Shown in pieces: positions 24,427 to 33,367 of a stretch of 64,000 nucleotides of DNA. A program made the translations under genes and the position numbers. The DNA is taken from assembly GCF_031454185.1 (NCBI RefSeq), contig NZ_JAVDQI010000002.1, positions 1 through 64,000 on the forward strand, in the 5' to 3' direction. Source of the DNA: Methanococcoides alaskense. GTDB taxonomy: Archaea; Halobacteriota; Methanosarcinia; Methanosarcinales; Methanosarcinaceae. A model generated the notes under the pieces. It was given only the letters and a program-made list of their open reading frames with translations. It had not been told where the DNA came from and ran no database searches. Position 1 is the stretch's first letter. The number at the start of each line of letters is the position of its first letter.

Positions 24427-25791
24427 TTAATCCGATGACGGTAACATGATGTCCACACCAGAGTCCCTTATTTCGAATTTCCTTATTCCTTTGTCATGGT
24501 GGCTCCTGTGCATTTTCATGACAGTTATGGTTTTGTCTATATGGTCTTCTTCCTCTTTTAGTGAAAGCAGTACTGAAGTATCCATACCATAATCTTCGAT
24601 AAAATGCATTCCATTAATGCTATCCGGCCTTTGTGTGAACATTGAGGTGACGCCATTTGATCTGAACATATCTGAAAGTAGTTTGATATGGTCCTTTGCA
24701 TCCAGAGGTGTCATAAGGTCGGAGAATACGTTCACATCGTCTACAAAAATACGCTTGATGTTCTCTTTTTTGATAATAGAGCGTAAATGTATGGCATGTT
24801 CTCCGGCTTCAAGGGCTGACATGCTGGTGCAGACAACTTTTATGGCACCGGAACTTACAAGGTCCCTTATATCATGACCAATGGAGCTTGCATTCGTAAG
24901 GGTCTGTTCTTCGGACTCTATAAATGAAACTATCATCCCGGGTTCCTCAGCCCTTGCTCCTTCTGCAATGAACTGTGTTCCAATGGTGGTTTTCCCGGTA
25001 CCGGAACCTCCGGTGACAAGGGTTGAAGTGCCTCTTATAACACCATTTCCGGTCATTATGTCAAGTCCTTTTATACCTGTTGAGACACGGTCTGTAAAAT
25101 GGGGTATCTCCATTTCGGTCAGTTCCTGTCGGTGAAGTATAATACCTTCTTCAGTTATTGAAAATGGATGTTTTCCACTTATGTAGCCTTGTCCTCTGAG
25201 CTTTAAGACCTCGAGGTGGTGTACCCGACGTTTGTTGGCTTCATCATTGGAAAGATAGATAATGCCATCTGCTACGTGGCTCAGGTCACTTTTCAGGAGC
25301 TCGTCTCCGGTGAACTCTCCAATCGCTATGACCAGAGCATCCCATTTTTTCATACGCAGGAAAAGGTCATAGTAGAAACGTCGTTTTGCTTCTTCATCAA
25401 GAGTGCTTCCGATTGTTGTTATTGGATCAATGACAATTCGGTCGGGTTTTATTTTTTCAATGGACTCTTCCAGGTTCCACATGAATGTATATATCCCTTT
25501 ATCAAGGGTCTCGGTGCCGATGGGGATGTAGTTCATGGAGCCGGAGGAAAGCAGGGAAATATTGTAGAAATTCAGCTTTGACATGAATTTATTGACCATT
25601 GAAATTGGTTCATTCAATGATGTAACATACATGCATTTCTCATTTTTTTCAGCGGCGTTGAAAATGGATTGCATTGCAAGTGTGGTCTTTCCAGAACCTG
25701 CTGGACCTGCTACCAGGATCGCAGAGGGCTTTGGGAACCCGCCTTTTAAAATTGTATCAAGGGCATGTATCTCCGAACTCATTTGTTTCAT
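24427..25791 (-). CDS. KaiC-like ATPase with two RecA domains
   Basis: 454 residues with tandem KaiC/RAD55-type domains. Domain 1 starts EIHALDTILKGGFPKPSAI and has Walker A AGPAGSGKT near residue 28-36; domain 2 starts STGIKGLDIMTGNGVIRGTS with Walker A TGGSGTGKT near 265. Both P-loops are intact, unlike the single-domain protein at 6604. Archaeal KaiC homologues are ATPases or kinases that bind signalling or motility components, but this one has no such neighbour. It is divergent from nadE and shares a mirrored promoter element with it. Confidence 0.88.
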   Translation of the reverse strand: MKQMSSEIHALDTILKGGFPKPSAILVAGPAGSGKTTLAMQSIFNAAEKNEKCMYVTSLNEPISMVNKFMSKLNFYNISLLSSGSMNYIPIGTETLDKGIYTFMWNLEESIEKIKPDRIVIDPITTIGSTLDEEAKRRFYYDLFLRMKKWDALVIAIGEFTGDELLKSDLSHVADGIIYLSNDEANKRRVHHLEVLKLRGQGYISGKHPFSITEEGIILHRQELTEMEIPHFTDRVSTGIKGLDIMTGNGVIRGTSTLVTGGSGTGKTTIGTQFIAEGARAEEPGMIVSFIESEEQTLTNASSIGHDIRDLVSSGAIKVVCTSMSALEAGEHAIHLRSIIKKENIKRIFVDDVNVFSDLMTPLDAKDHIKLLSDMFRSNGVTSMFTQRPDSINGMHFIEDYGMDTSVLLSLKEEEDHIDKTITVMKMHRSHHDKGIRKFEIRDSGVDIMLPSSD

Positions 25792-25825
25792 TATAGCACC
25801 TGCAGAATATATTTATATTAATATT

Positions 25826-25913
25826 CTCTCTACTATATTTAAGACTATGTTCGCTCATTTATGAAAAAAGTTTAACAAGAAATCTAAATATGTACTGTGA
25901 ATATAGTAGAGAG
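25826..25913. promoter_or_regulatory. Mirrored 14-bp promoter elements between KaiC-like gene and nadE
   Basis: CTCTCTACTATATT (25826-25839) and AATATAGTAGAGAG (25900-25913) are exact inverse complements, with centres 74 bases apart (about seven helical turns). Read toward each gene, both start with a TATA-like AATATA followed by GTAGAGAG. They stand 34 bases before the KaiC-like start and 47 bases before nadE. They are likely matching core promoters or binding sites of one regulator. Confidence 0.6.
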
Positions 25914-25960
25914 CACTATTATATACACAAATACTCGATCATCATCTGGACCTTGGTACT

Positions 25961-26752
25961 ATGGATATTATAAAAGCAAAAGATATCATCATTGATTTTA
26001 TTGGGAAGAAACTGGAAGGGACTGGAATTGAAGGTGCTGTTGTAGGTATAAGCGGAGGCATCGATTCTGCACTTGTGGCATACCTGTCCGTCGAAGCGTT
26101 GGGAGCTGAGAACGTTCTTGGTATTCATATGCCGGAAGCTTCAACCCCTGAGTCCGAAATAGAAGATGCTAAAAAGGTCGCAGAAGCTCTTGGTATTGAC
26201 CTTAAGGTGGTAGACATCACTAGCGTTCTTGAAGGCTACAGATCCGCAATGCCGGATATCGAGGATACATCTGCTTATGTCGATGGTAATTTGAAGGCAA
26301 GGATCAGGATGTCCATGCTCTACTACTATGCTAACATGCTTGGCAGAGTGGTGATGGGGACCGGTAACAAGAGTGAGATATTACTTGGTTATTTCACAAA
26401 ATACGGTGATGGCGGGGTTGATATGGAACCCATAGGCGATCTTTACAAGACCGAAGTATGGAAAATGTCAAAGATTCTGGGTGTCCAGGAGAGTATTCTG
26501 GAAAAAGCACCATCTGCAGGACTCTGGGAGGGTCAGACAGATGAAGAGGACCTTGGTGTTTCTTACGAGACCATCGACAAAGTACTTCAGCCAATTCTTG
26601 CAGGAGAGGGGCGGGAACGCGTGCATTTGAAACTCGGGGTTCCAATGGAGGATATCAATTCCATTCTGCTACGTGTCCGGAGTAATCTTCACAAAAGAGC
26701 TACTCCCCCGATAGCACACCTTGATGATCTTCGTGATGACTGGTTATCTTGA
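25961..26752 (+). CDS. nadE: NAD+ synthetase, ammonia-dependent
   Basis: Converts deamido-NAD to NAD with ATP and ammonia. 263 residues without a glutaminase domain, as usual in archaea. P-loop-like pyrophosphatase motif GISGGIDSALVAYL; TGNKSEILLGYFTKYGDGG, the signature of the synthetase; then DLYKTEVWKMSKILG and a C-terminal PPIAHLDDLRDDWL. The end overlaps the 3' end of convergent tiaS by 9 bases. Transcription starts within the mirrored promoter region shared with the KaiC-like gene. Confidence 0.97.
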   Translation: MDIIKAKDIIIDFIGKKLEGTGIEGAVVGISGGIDSALVAYLSVEALGAENVLGIHMPEASTPESEIEDAKKVAEALGIDLKVVDITSVLEGYRSAMPDIEDTSAYVDGNLKARIRMSMLYYYANMLGRVVMGTGNKSEILLGYFTKYGDGGVDMEPIGDLYKTEVWKMSKILGVQESILEKAPSAGLWEGQTDEEDLGVSYETIDKVLQPILAGEGRERVHLKLGVPMEDINSILLRVRSNLHKRATPPIAHLDDLRDDWLS

Positions 26753-28039
26753 TGGGAACACTTTCCCATCTTTTTCAATCTCTTTTTCCTGGCACCTGAC
26801 AAGGGGTTTTGCAAGGTGTCTTCTTGCACAGGGTGGAACTTCATACATTCCTATATCTATCCCTCTTTTGATCTCGACAAGTTCAGGTATATCTGCTTTA
26901 GTGCCACACTTCTTGCAGCGGTAACCCTGCCCCTTTCCTGCGGACTTCATCCTTTTTCCACATTCGGAACATGTAGGATTGACCGACTCTTGTTCCTGGA
27001 CCAGGCTTATTATATTCAGCTTTTCGATGTTCAGGGTGTTGTTCTTCACACTTCCTGAGAACACTATCCTGTCCCCGGGCAGGAATTTGCGTACCAGTTC
27101 GCGGAAGTTCTTGGTAGGTTCGTAGGCTGCACAGTCCATCTCATCTCCTTCATCGTCACGAACTGAAAAGATCGTATGTCCTCCCCTTATCGTTTTAGGT
27201 CGAGTTTCCACTGTTGCTTCAATGGTGTAGGAGTGCATGTCCTTTATGTCTGCTATCCTCTCCACTGGAATAAGGTGTAGGTCAGTTCCCTGATCGGTCC
27301 TATAGATTGCATATCTTTCAACAGGTTCAGAGATTATCATCCGGGATGTTATGGTGACAGGCTCAATACCATTTCCTCGAACTCCAAAAAGAACGGGATC
27401 TCCTGCATGGGGTATGCATACCACTGCATTGTTCGCAATATCGACTGTGTCCCATGTATTCGGGTAGGTCGCAAGGTCTGCTTCTTTCACACTTTCCTCA
27501 TCGACCTGCCGTTTTGTTCCCCAGGCATCCTTTTCGCGATATGCGAGATATTCGTATGTATGGTCCCATCCCGGGTTCAGCATGGCTCCACAGGCAGCAA
27601 GAGCACCGATAAGTCCTCTCCCGTTCTTCCATCCTCTTGAAGGCAGGTCCAGGCTAGCGATAAGGTTCTTTGCATCATCTATCTGTAATACTTCACGCAC
27701 CGCTTTCAGGAAGAATTCGCCGAGCTCTTCTTTAACTTTCTCAGATCGGTCCTCGGGTATGAACACAACTCCGGGATTTGTCATCTCGCTCTGCAGTTCA
27801 GAAAGTTCGTTGACCCTTGAGATGACATGTTCCATTACTTTTTCCGGTTCTGATGTTGTTATTTCAAAAGCTGTTGAAGCATTTCCACGGGTCTTGTAAG
27901 GAATGGTGGGATTCAGGCGTATAAGTATAGGGTTTCCTCTGATGGTTCCGTATTCTTTCAGCTCGTCCATCAATATTGCACAAAGGTATGTGGTGCACAT
28001 TCCTTCTCTGGAATCGGTATCGTCTATACTTATTATCAT
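26744..28039 (-). CDS. tiaS: tRNA(Ile2) 2-agmatinylcytidine synthetase TiaS
   Basis: Attaches agmatine to C34 of the AUA-reading tRNA-Ile, an archaea-specific step. 431 residues: N-terminal MIISIDDTDSREGMCTTYLC (the ThDP-like kinase signature), middle part SRGWKNGRGLIGALAA, an OB-fold (KTIRGGHTIFSVRDDEGDEM) and a C-terminal zinc ribbon (CSECGKRMKSAGKGQGYRCK, then KC). Agmatine would come from the pyruvoyl arginine decarboxylase gene at 55251. The last 9 bases overlap nadE. Confidence 0.95.
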   Translation of the reverse strand: MIISIDDTDSREGMCTTYLCAILMDELKEYGTIRGNPILIRLNPTIPYKTRGNASTAFEITTSEPEKVMEHVISRVNELSELQSEMTNPGVVFIPEDRSEKVKEELGEFFLKAVREVLQIDDAKNLIASLDLPSRGWKNGRGLIGALAACGAMLNPGWDHTYEYLAYREKDAWGTKRQVDEESVKEADLATYPNTWDTVDIANNAVVCIPHAGDPVLFGVRGNGIEPVTITSRMIISEPVERYAIYRTDQGTDLHLIPVERIADIKDMHSYTIEATVETRPKTIRGGHTIFSVRDDEGDEMDCAAYEPTKNFRELVRKFLPGDRIVFSGSVKNNTLNIEKLNIISLVQEQESVNPTCSECGKRMKSAGKGQGYRCKKCGTKADIPELVEIKRGIDIGMYEVPPCARRHLAKPLVRCQEKEIEKDGKVFPSR

Positions 28040-28113
28040 AGTCTTTCAATTTGTGTTCGTTCATATACTAACAAATACATTTATATAGATGTGCAAACAA
28101 TGGTTTTATTGTA

Positions 28114-29085
28114 ATGACAAAGGATATTCTGATACATCAGATAATTGAAGTATTAGAACGCGCCGGTTTCATGGTGTCGAATCAATGTAATATCAGACCC
28201 CGTAGCTTTGACCTCGCTGCACGTCAGGGTAATACGCTCCTATTCTGCAAGGTCTTATACAATATTGACGGTCTGAACGAAGAAACGGCCCGTGAAATGA
28301 AATCTCTGGCAAAATACCTGAATGGTTTTCCCATACTCATAGGTGCAAAAACACGCGACCAGTTGCTTGAGGATAGCGTGGTTTATATGAGATATGATAT
28401 TCCTGCATTGAGTATACAGACACTTTACGATTATTTTGTAGAAAATGTACCTCCGCTTGTATCCGCAGCACCCGGAGGTTTGTATGTATCCATTGACGGG
28501 GATGTGCTCAAGGAAGCGAGGATGGACATCTCTATGTCTCTGGGGGCTCTTGCTTCCGAGTTGGGTGTGTCCAGACGTACCATAAGCAAGTATGAAGAAG
28601 GTCAGATGGATGCATCCATCGATATTGTGCTTCATCTGGAGGAGATACTGGATATGGCACTTGCAAAGTCCATTGATATACTCCGCAGTTTTGAGAAAGA
28701 ACTGGACCCTTCAACTGTGAATGAAGATCCCTCTGAAAGGAAAACACCGCCCAATGACAATATCCTGAACCTTATATACACTCTGGGTTATGATGTCCTT
28801 TCAACGAACCAGGCTCCGTTCAAGGCGGTTTCAAAGGATTCTTCCAGTACTTTCCTGACAGGTGTTAGTGAATACAGCAATGCAATGGTCAAACGTGCTC
28901 ATTTGATGAGCAGCATCTCCAATGTCATCGAAACCCAATCCGTTTTCATTATCGAGGGTAAGAGCAGGTATAAGTTTGTTGAGGACACCGTACTTATCGA
29001 AAGGGATGAGCTCAATAATATCGCAGATGCGGATGACCTTGATACTCTTATTCATGAAAGGTCCAAGCGGTATAAAGAGGAATGA
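28114..29085 (+). CDS. HTH transcriptional regulator with restriction-endonuclease-like N-domain
   Basis: 323 residues. An N-terminal domain (residues 1-95: VLERAGFMVSNQ...SFDLAARQGNTLLFCKVL) follows the pattern of the restriction-endonuclease-like fold, with Asp followed 11 residues later by C-K in place of the catalytic E-x-K. A Cro/C1-type HTH follows (MSLGALASELGVSRRTISKYEEGQMDASIDIVLHLEE; residues 145-185). The C-terminal third is of unknown type. Such proteins are conserved across methanogens as putative regulators; the regulon is unknown. TATA box ACATTTATATAG lies about 35 bases upstream. Confidence 0.85.
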   Translation: MTKDILIHQIIEVLERAGFMVSNQCNIRPRSFDLAARQGNTLLFCKVLYNIDGLNEETAREMKSLAKYLNGFPILIGAKTRDQLLEDSVVYMRYDIPALSIQTLYDYFVENVPPLVSAAPGGLYVSIDGDVLKEARMDISMSLGALASELGVSRRTISKYEEGQMDASIDIVLHLEEILDMALAKSIDILRSFEKELDPSTVNEDPSERKTPPNDNILNLIYTLGYDVLSTNQAPFKAVSKDSSSTFLTGVSEYSNAMVKRAHLMSSISNVIETQSVFIIEGKSRYKFVEDTVLIERDELNNIADADDLDTLIHERSKRYKEE

Positions 29086-29201
29086 ACTGTTTTTAAGTTT
29101 CCTTCTTAATATGATCGAATGATTTCCTGTAACAATATGTTGATCGTTTGGATATATAAGCCCAAAACTCTAATATATAGCAATCCCGTATGGTGTGAGC
29201 A

Positions 29202-29810
29202 ATGACTCTCAATATTGCAGTTCTTGTATCTGGACGTGGTTCGAATCTACAGTCCATTATCGATAATATTGAAAATGGCTACATCCCGAATGCTGCTATC
29301 AAGGTCGTCATCAGTGACAAGGGAGATGCCTATGCACTTGAGAGGGCAGAAGCACATGGTATTGTTCCTATTTTTGTGGACCCTTCCGCTTTTGGGGGTA
29401 AAAAAGGCTACGAGGATAAGATCCTGGAGGTTCTTGGTAAATATGATACCAACCTTGTCCTCCTTGCGGGATACATGCGTATTCTAGGTAGCAGGATAAT
29501 TGGGAAATACCGGAACAGTATAATGAACATCCATCCGGCTTTGTTACCTTCTTTCATGGGACTTTATGCACAGAAGCAGACGTTGGATTATGGTGTGAAA
29601 GTTGCAGGGTGTACAGTTCATTTCGTTGATGAGGGAATGGACACCGGCCCGATAGTTCTTCAGAGATGCGTGCCTGTACTCGAAGGAGATGACGAGGATT
29701 CCCTTGCAGAGCGTATCCTTGAGCAGGAACATAAGATATATCCTGAAGCCGTAAAACTGTTCGTTGAGAACAGGCTTGTGGTGGATGGCAGAAAAGTATC
29801 GATCATATGA
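29202..29810 (+). CDS. purN: Phosphoribosylglycinamide formyltransferase, formyl-THF dependent
   Basis: Third step of purine synthesis, using N10-formyltetrahydrofolate. 202 residues: IAVLVSGRGSNLQSIID at the N-terminus, LLAGYMRILGSRIIGKYRNS, MNIHPALLPSF containing the catalytic Asn and His, and VHFVDEGMDTGPIVLQ with catalytic Asp. One change is visible: the usual PSFxGxxAH is PSFMGLYAQ. First gene of the tetrahydrofolate C1 block and followed by glyA and folD. TATATAA near 29155 and an adjoining GTGTGAGCA leader precede the start. Confidence 0.95.
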   Translation: MTLNIAVLVSGRGSNLQSIIDNIENGYIPNAAIKVVISDKGDAYALERAEAHGIVPIFVDPSAFGGKKGYEDKILEVLGKYDTNLVLLAGYMRILGSRIIGKYRNSIMNIHPALLPSFMGLYAQKQTLDYGVKVAGCTVHFVDEGMDTGPIVLQRCVPVLEGDDEDSLAERILEQEHKIYPEAVKLFVENRLVVDGRKVSII

Positions 29811-29836
29811 TCGGTATGATATAACTAATATCATAC
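29800..29836. repeat. Two adjacent palindromes at the end of purN
   Basis: CGATCATATGATCG (29800-29813) is a perfect 14-base palindrome covering the purN stop codon. It is followed directly by GTATGATAT (29814-29822) and ATATCATAC (29828-29836), a 9-bp stem with a 5-base loop. No T tract follows, so simple termination is not assured. It could be a processing site, terminator or operator of glyA. Confidence 0.6.
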
Positions 29837-29921
29837 ATCTCTATCACATTATCAATTTCATACAATCACATCACTTAACAATTGATCAATTAAAACTATA
29901 ATTTTCAAGGAACGATATAAT

Positions 29922-31166
29922 ATGTCCTATATTTCAGAGATTGACCCGGAAATTGCCAATGCATTGTCATTGGAGGCACAGCGTCAGGATTTCAAGTTGA
30001 ACTTGATCGCTTCAGAGAACTACACCAGCCGTGCTGTAATGGAAGCACAGGGTTCCATCATGACCAACAAGTACGCAGAAGGATATTCCGGAAAGCGTTA
30101 CTATGGTGGTTGCGAATTTGTCGATATGGCAGAGAACCTTGCAATCTCAAGAGCAAAAGAGATCTTCGGTGCAGAGCATGTAAATGTCCAACCTCATTCA
30201 GGCTCAGGGGCTAACATGGCTGTCTATTTCTCTGTTCTCAATCTAGGTGACAAGATCATGTCAATGGACCTTTCTCATGGGGGTCACCTTTCCCACGGAA
30301 GTCATGTGAGCTTTTCAGGTCAGCTTTACAACATCGTTCCATACGGTGTTTCCCAGGAGACCGAGATGCTTGATTACAATGAGCTCATGGAAATTGCAAA
30401 GAAAGAGATGCCACAGATGATCGTTGTTGGAGCATCTGCATATTCCCGTATCATCGATTTCAAGGCATTCAGGGAGATCGCTGATGAGGTTGGAGCATAC
30501 CTTCTCGCAGATGTTGCACACATTGCAGGCCTTATCGCTGCCGGTGTACACCCAAATCCATTCCCATACGCTGACTTTGTAACAACAACCACTCACAAGA
30601 CCCTTCGTGGTCCAAGGGGTGGAATGGTAATGTGCAAGGAAGAGTACGCAAAAGCTATCAACAAGTCCGTCTTCCCGGGAATTCAGGGCGGTCCTCTCAT
30701 GCACATCATTGCTGCAAAGGCAGTTGCATTCAAGGAAGCATTGAGTGACAGTTTCAAAAAGGACCAGGAACAAACCGTCAAGAACGCAAAAGCACTTTGT
30801 GCAGCGCTTCAGGACAGGGAATTCGATATAGTCTCTGATGGAACTGACAACCATCTTATGCTTATCAACCTTAACAAGTACGACCTTACAGGAAAGGATG
30901 CTGAGGTCATTATGAGCAAAGCTGGTATTGTTATCAACAAGAATACCATCCCATTCGAGACAAGAGGACCTTTCATTACAAGTGGTCTCAGGGCAGGTAC
31001 ACCTGCTTGTACTACACGTGGTATGAAGGAATCAGCAATGGAAGAGATCGCAGACTTCTTCAAGACCATTATTGACAACAGGGAGAACGATGCAGTCCTT
31101 GAGACTGTCAATGCGGATGTTCAGGAACTTTGCAGCCGCTTCCCTATATACGAGCACCTCGGATAA
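29922..31166 (+). CDS. glyA: Serine hydroxymethyltransferase
   Basis: Interconverts serine and glycine and charges tetrahydrofolate (or tetrahydromethanopterin) with C1. 414 residues, PLP fold type I. Signatures: NLIASENYTSRAVMEAQGS, NKYAEGYSGKRYYGGCEFVD, and the PLP Lys226 in TTTTHKTLRGPRGG. Most non-methanogen archaeal enzymes use methanopterin; the folD, purN and metF neighbours point to folate here. SD AAGGA precedes ATG 29922. It is followed 28 bases later by folD. Confidence 0.97.
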   Translation: MSYISEIDPEIANALSLEAQRQDFKLNLIASENYTSRAVMEAQGSIMTNKYAEGYSGKRYYGGCEFVDMAENLAISRAKEIFGAEHVNVQPHSGSGANMAVYFSVLNLGDKIMSMDLSHGGHLSHGSHVSFSGQLYNIVPYGVSQETEMLDYNELMEIAKKEMPQMIVVGASAYSRIIDFKAFREIADEVGAYLLADVAHIAGLIAAGVHPNPFPYADFVTTTTHKTLRGPRGGMVMCKEEYAKAINKSVFPGIQGGPLMHIIAAKAVAFKEALSDSFKKDQEQTVKNAKALCAALQDREFDIVSDGTDNHLMLINLNKYDLTGKDAEVIMSKAGIVINKNTIPFETRGPFITSGLRAGTPACTTRGMKESAMEEIADFFKTIIDNRENDAVLETVNADVQELCSRFPIYEHLG

Positions 31167-31194
31167 TTTATTGGATAATAGAAGGTGATCTTCA

Positions 31195-32055
31195 ATGCCT
31201 GATACTGATAATACAAAGATCATTGATGGACGGGCCATCGCAAAGAAAGTGGAAGCTGAAGTGAAAGCTGATGTCGAGAAGCTCATAAGTGAAAAGGGGG
31301 TAACTCCTGGCTTATCGGCCATACTTGTGGGTGAGGACCCTGCATCAAAGATGTACGTGAGGCTGAAACACAAAGCCTGTGAGCGTGTCGGTATCTTCGC
31401 AGAGGATCAGCATCTTCCTGAGGATATCACTCAGGAGGAACTTCTTGAGGCTATCAGTTCCCTGAACGCAAGGAAAGATATCCACGGTATCCTCCTGCAA
31501 CTGCCATTGCCTAAACATCTCAATGAGCAGGAAGCAATGAACGCCATCGATCCTGCAAAGGATGCGGATGGCTTCCACCCCTTCAACATGGGGCAGTTGC
31601 TCATTGGTATCGAAGGACTTGTGCCATGCACTCCCAAGGGAATTATCCGTGCCCTTGAGGAATACGGTGTCGAGATACAGGGCAAGCATGCGGTCATTGT
31701 CGGTCACAGCAATGTTGTGGGTAAACCCATGGCAGCAATGCTTGTGAACAGGAATGCGACCGTGAGCATCTGCCATGTGTTCACCGAGGATGTCACGAAG
31801 TTCACCAGAGATGCAGATATTCTCGTTGTCGCCACAGGTGTCAAACATCTCATCAAAGAGGATATGGTCAAGGAAGGTTCTGTGATCTTCGATGTGGGTA
31901 TTACCGAAGAGAATGGTAAGGTCTACGGAGATGTTGATTTCGAGAATGTCATCAACAAGGCATCCCGTGTCACCCCTGTTCCGGGTGGTGTCGGACCGGT
32001 GACCATTGCAACATTGATGCAGCATGTCCTTATGTCCGCCCAGAAGACTGCCTAA
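31195..32055 (+). CDS. folD: Methylene-THF dehydrogenase / methenyl-THF cyclohydrolase
   Basis: Bifunctional enzyme that oxidises methylene-THF and hydrolyses methenyl-THF to formyl-THF, supplying PurN. 286 residues: MYVRLKHKACERVGI with the conserved Lys, GILLQLPLPKHL, ADGFHPFNMGQL, CTPKGIIRAL, and the NADP site VGHSNVVGKPMAAML; C-terminal VTPVPGGVGPVT. GGTGATC lies just before the start. FolD is rare in archaea and suggests acquisition from bacteria, followed by fixation in Methanosarcinaceae (inference). Confidence 0.97.
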   Translation: MPDTDNTKIIDGRAIAKKVEAEVKADVEKLISEKGVTPGLSAILVGEDPASKMYVRLKHKACERVGIFAEDQHLPEDITQEELLEAISSLNARKDIHGILLQLPLPKHLNEQEAMNAIDPAKDADGFHPFNMGQLLIGIEGLVPCTPKGIIRALEEYGVEIQGKHAVIVGHSNVVGKPMAAMLVNRNATVSICHVFTEDVTKFTRDADILVVATGVKHLIKEDMVKEGSVIFDVGITEENGKVYGDVDFENVINKASRVTPVPGGVGPVTIATLMQHVLMSAQKTA

Positions 32056-32078
32056 AATGCAGTCTGTATTTTCTTTTC
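32045..32078 (+). terminator. Terminator around the folD stop codon
   Basis: AGACTGC (32045-32051) pairs with GCAGTCT (32059-32065). The TAA stop of folD (32053-32055) sits in the loop. A run of TATTTTCTTTTC follows. The stem and U-rich tail fit intrinsic termination after folD. Confidence 0.7.
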
Positions 32079-32134
32079 TCTTTTTCAATCGAATTATATA
32101 TAATCCATGAAAACTCATAATTGTTGGTTATACA

Positions 32135-33367
32135 ATGGTCGTTGATGTTGACATATGTGGCTTGAAGGTAGGTGATGAGCATCCCGTACGCTTAATGGGT
32201 GTTATAAACCTAAGCCGCGAATCCTTTTACAAGGGCTCCGTAGTTGATACGGATTCCCTTCTTGATGTTGCTCATAAGATGATAGATGATGGTGCAACGA
32301 TAATCGATCTTGGTGCACGGTCAACCTGGCCGCTTGCCGTTCCCATCACAAAGGAAGTGGAATATGCTCGCCTTCTTCCTGCACTGGAACTTTTGAAGGA
32401 CAACGTCGATGCTGTGATCTCAGTGGATACCGTATTCGCAGACATTGCGGAAAAGGCCATTGAAAGCGGTGCGGATGTGGTGAACGACGTCGCAGGTTTT
32501 GCAACTGATGGCGGTATGCTTGATGTGGTCGCTGAGCATGGCTGTCCTGCAGTCGTGATGGCAGCGGGAAAACTTCCCGGTGATCCGCTGGGTATGGATG
32601 CCATCATGCAGTCCCTTGATGATATTCTCATTCGCTCTGAAGAACGGGGTATAGATACCGATCAGCTCATACTGGACCCTGCCATCGGTAAATGGGTGCC
32701 GGAAAAATCAGCGATGTACGATCTTGAGACCATCGACCAGTTCGAACGCCTGAAAGTCTTCGAGAAACCTCTTCTTGCAGCCATTTCACGCAAATCCTTC
32801 ATTGGTGATCTGCTCAACAAACCCGCAACTGAGCGCCTGTATGGAAGTCTGGCTGCAGCTGCCATCGTTGTACAAAAAGGGGCTCACATCATCCGTACTC
32901 ACGATGTCGCAGAGACATTCGATGTGGTTCAAATTGCGGCCGCTGTACGAAGCAGACAGCCTGTTGTGGAAGAGAACGGTTTCGAGGTCAGTGTTCTGGA
33001 TATTCCCTATCCCGATGATGCGGCCCTTTCCATGCGAAATATAGGTGTTACAGGCACAGGTTCCAAGATAATGAAGAACAAGACGGTATCCCGTGTGCTG
33101 CGTATCAGTAATATTACGACCACAGAGGCGTTGATAATCAAACAGGAGATCCTGGCAAGGGGTGGGGATGCAGCACTGGAAAGGGATGCGGTTTCCCATG
33201 AGACCGAAAAGACCGATGTCATTGTCATTGGTACATTGCTACAGGTAAAAAAACTTGCAGACAAGCTTGAGTGTCAGGCAAGGAACCTTCCCCTTATCTC
33301 AAAGATGATAAAGGATGCACTGGAGCAGGAATCGGACATTGAATACCGTTATTTGAGGCAATCATGA
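32135..33367 (+). CDS. folP: Dihydropteroate synthase homologue with C-terminal extension
   Basis: 410 residues. The first about 275 residues match DHPS: MGVINLSRESFYKGS, IIDLGARSTWPLA (usually GGESTRPG), ISVDTVFADIAEKA, DVVNDVAGFA, LAAISRKSFIGDLL and IIRTHDVAET. The C-terminal 135 residues (from VVEENGFEVSVLD) are an extra domain not seen in bacterial DHPS. The ordinary ARST change in the substrate loop suggests the pterin substrate may be a methanopterin precursor or a folate precursor. It overlaps metV by 4 bases, and lies with the C1 genes. Confidence 0.85.
   Translation: MVVDVDICGLKVGDEHPVRLMGVINLSRESFYKGSVVDTDSLLDVAHKMIDDGATIIDLGARSTWPLAVPITKEVEYARLLPALELLKDNVDAVISVDTVFADIAEKAIESGADVVNDVAGFATDGGMLDVVAEHGCPAVVMAAGKLPGDPLGMDAIMQSLDDILIRSEERGIDTDQLILDPAIGKWVPEKSAMYDLETIDQFERLKVFEKPLLAAISRKSFIGDLLNKPATERLYGSLAAAAIVVQKGAHIIRTHDVAETFDVVQIAAAVRSRQPVVEENGFEVSVLDIPYPDDAALSMRNIGVTGTGSKIMKNKTVSRVLRISNITTTEALIIKQEILARGGDAALERDAVSHETEKTDVIVIGTLLQVKKLADKLECQARNLPLISKMIKDALEQESDIEYRYLRQS

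Noticed and set aside
29236..29250. GGTTCGAATCTA, T-arm-like
   Set aside because: It encodes the conserved GRGSNLQS motif of PurN; there is no cloverleaf.
31345..32118. 257-codon open frame on the minus strand in folD
   Set aside because: It is antisense to a clearly conserved gene; its translation is Cys/His-rich without domains, typical of a shadow frame.
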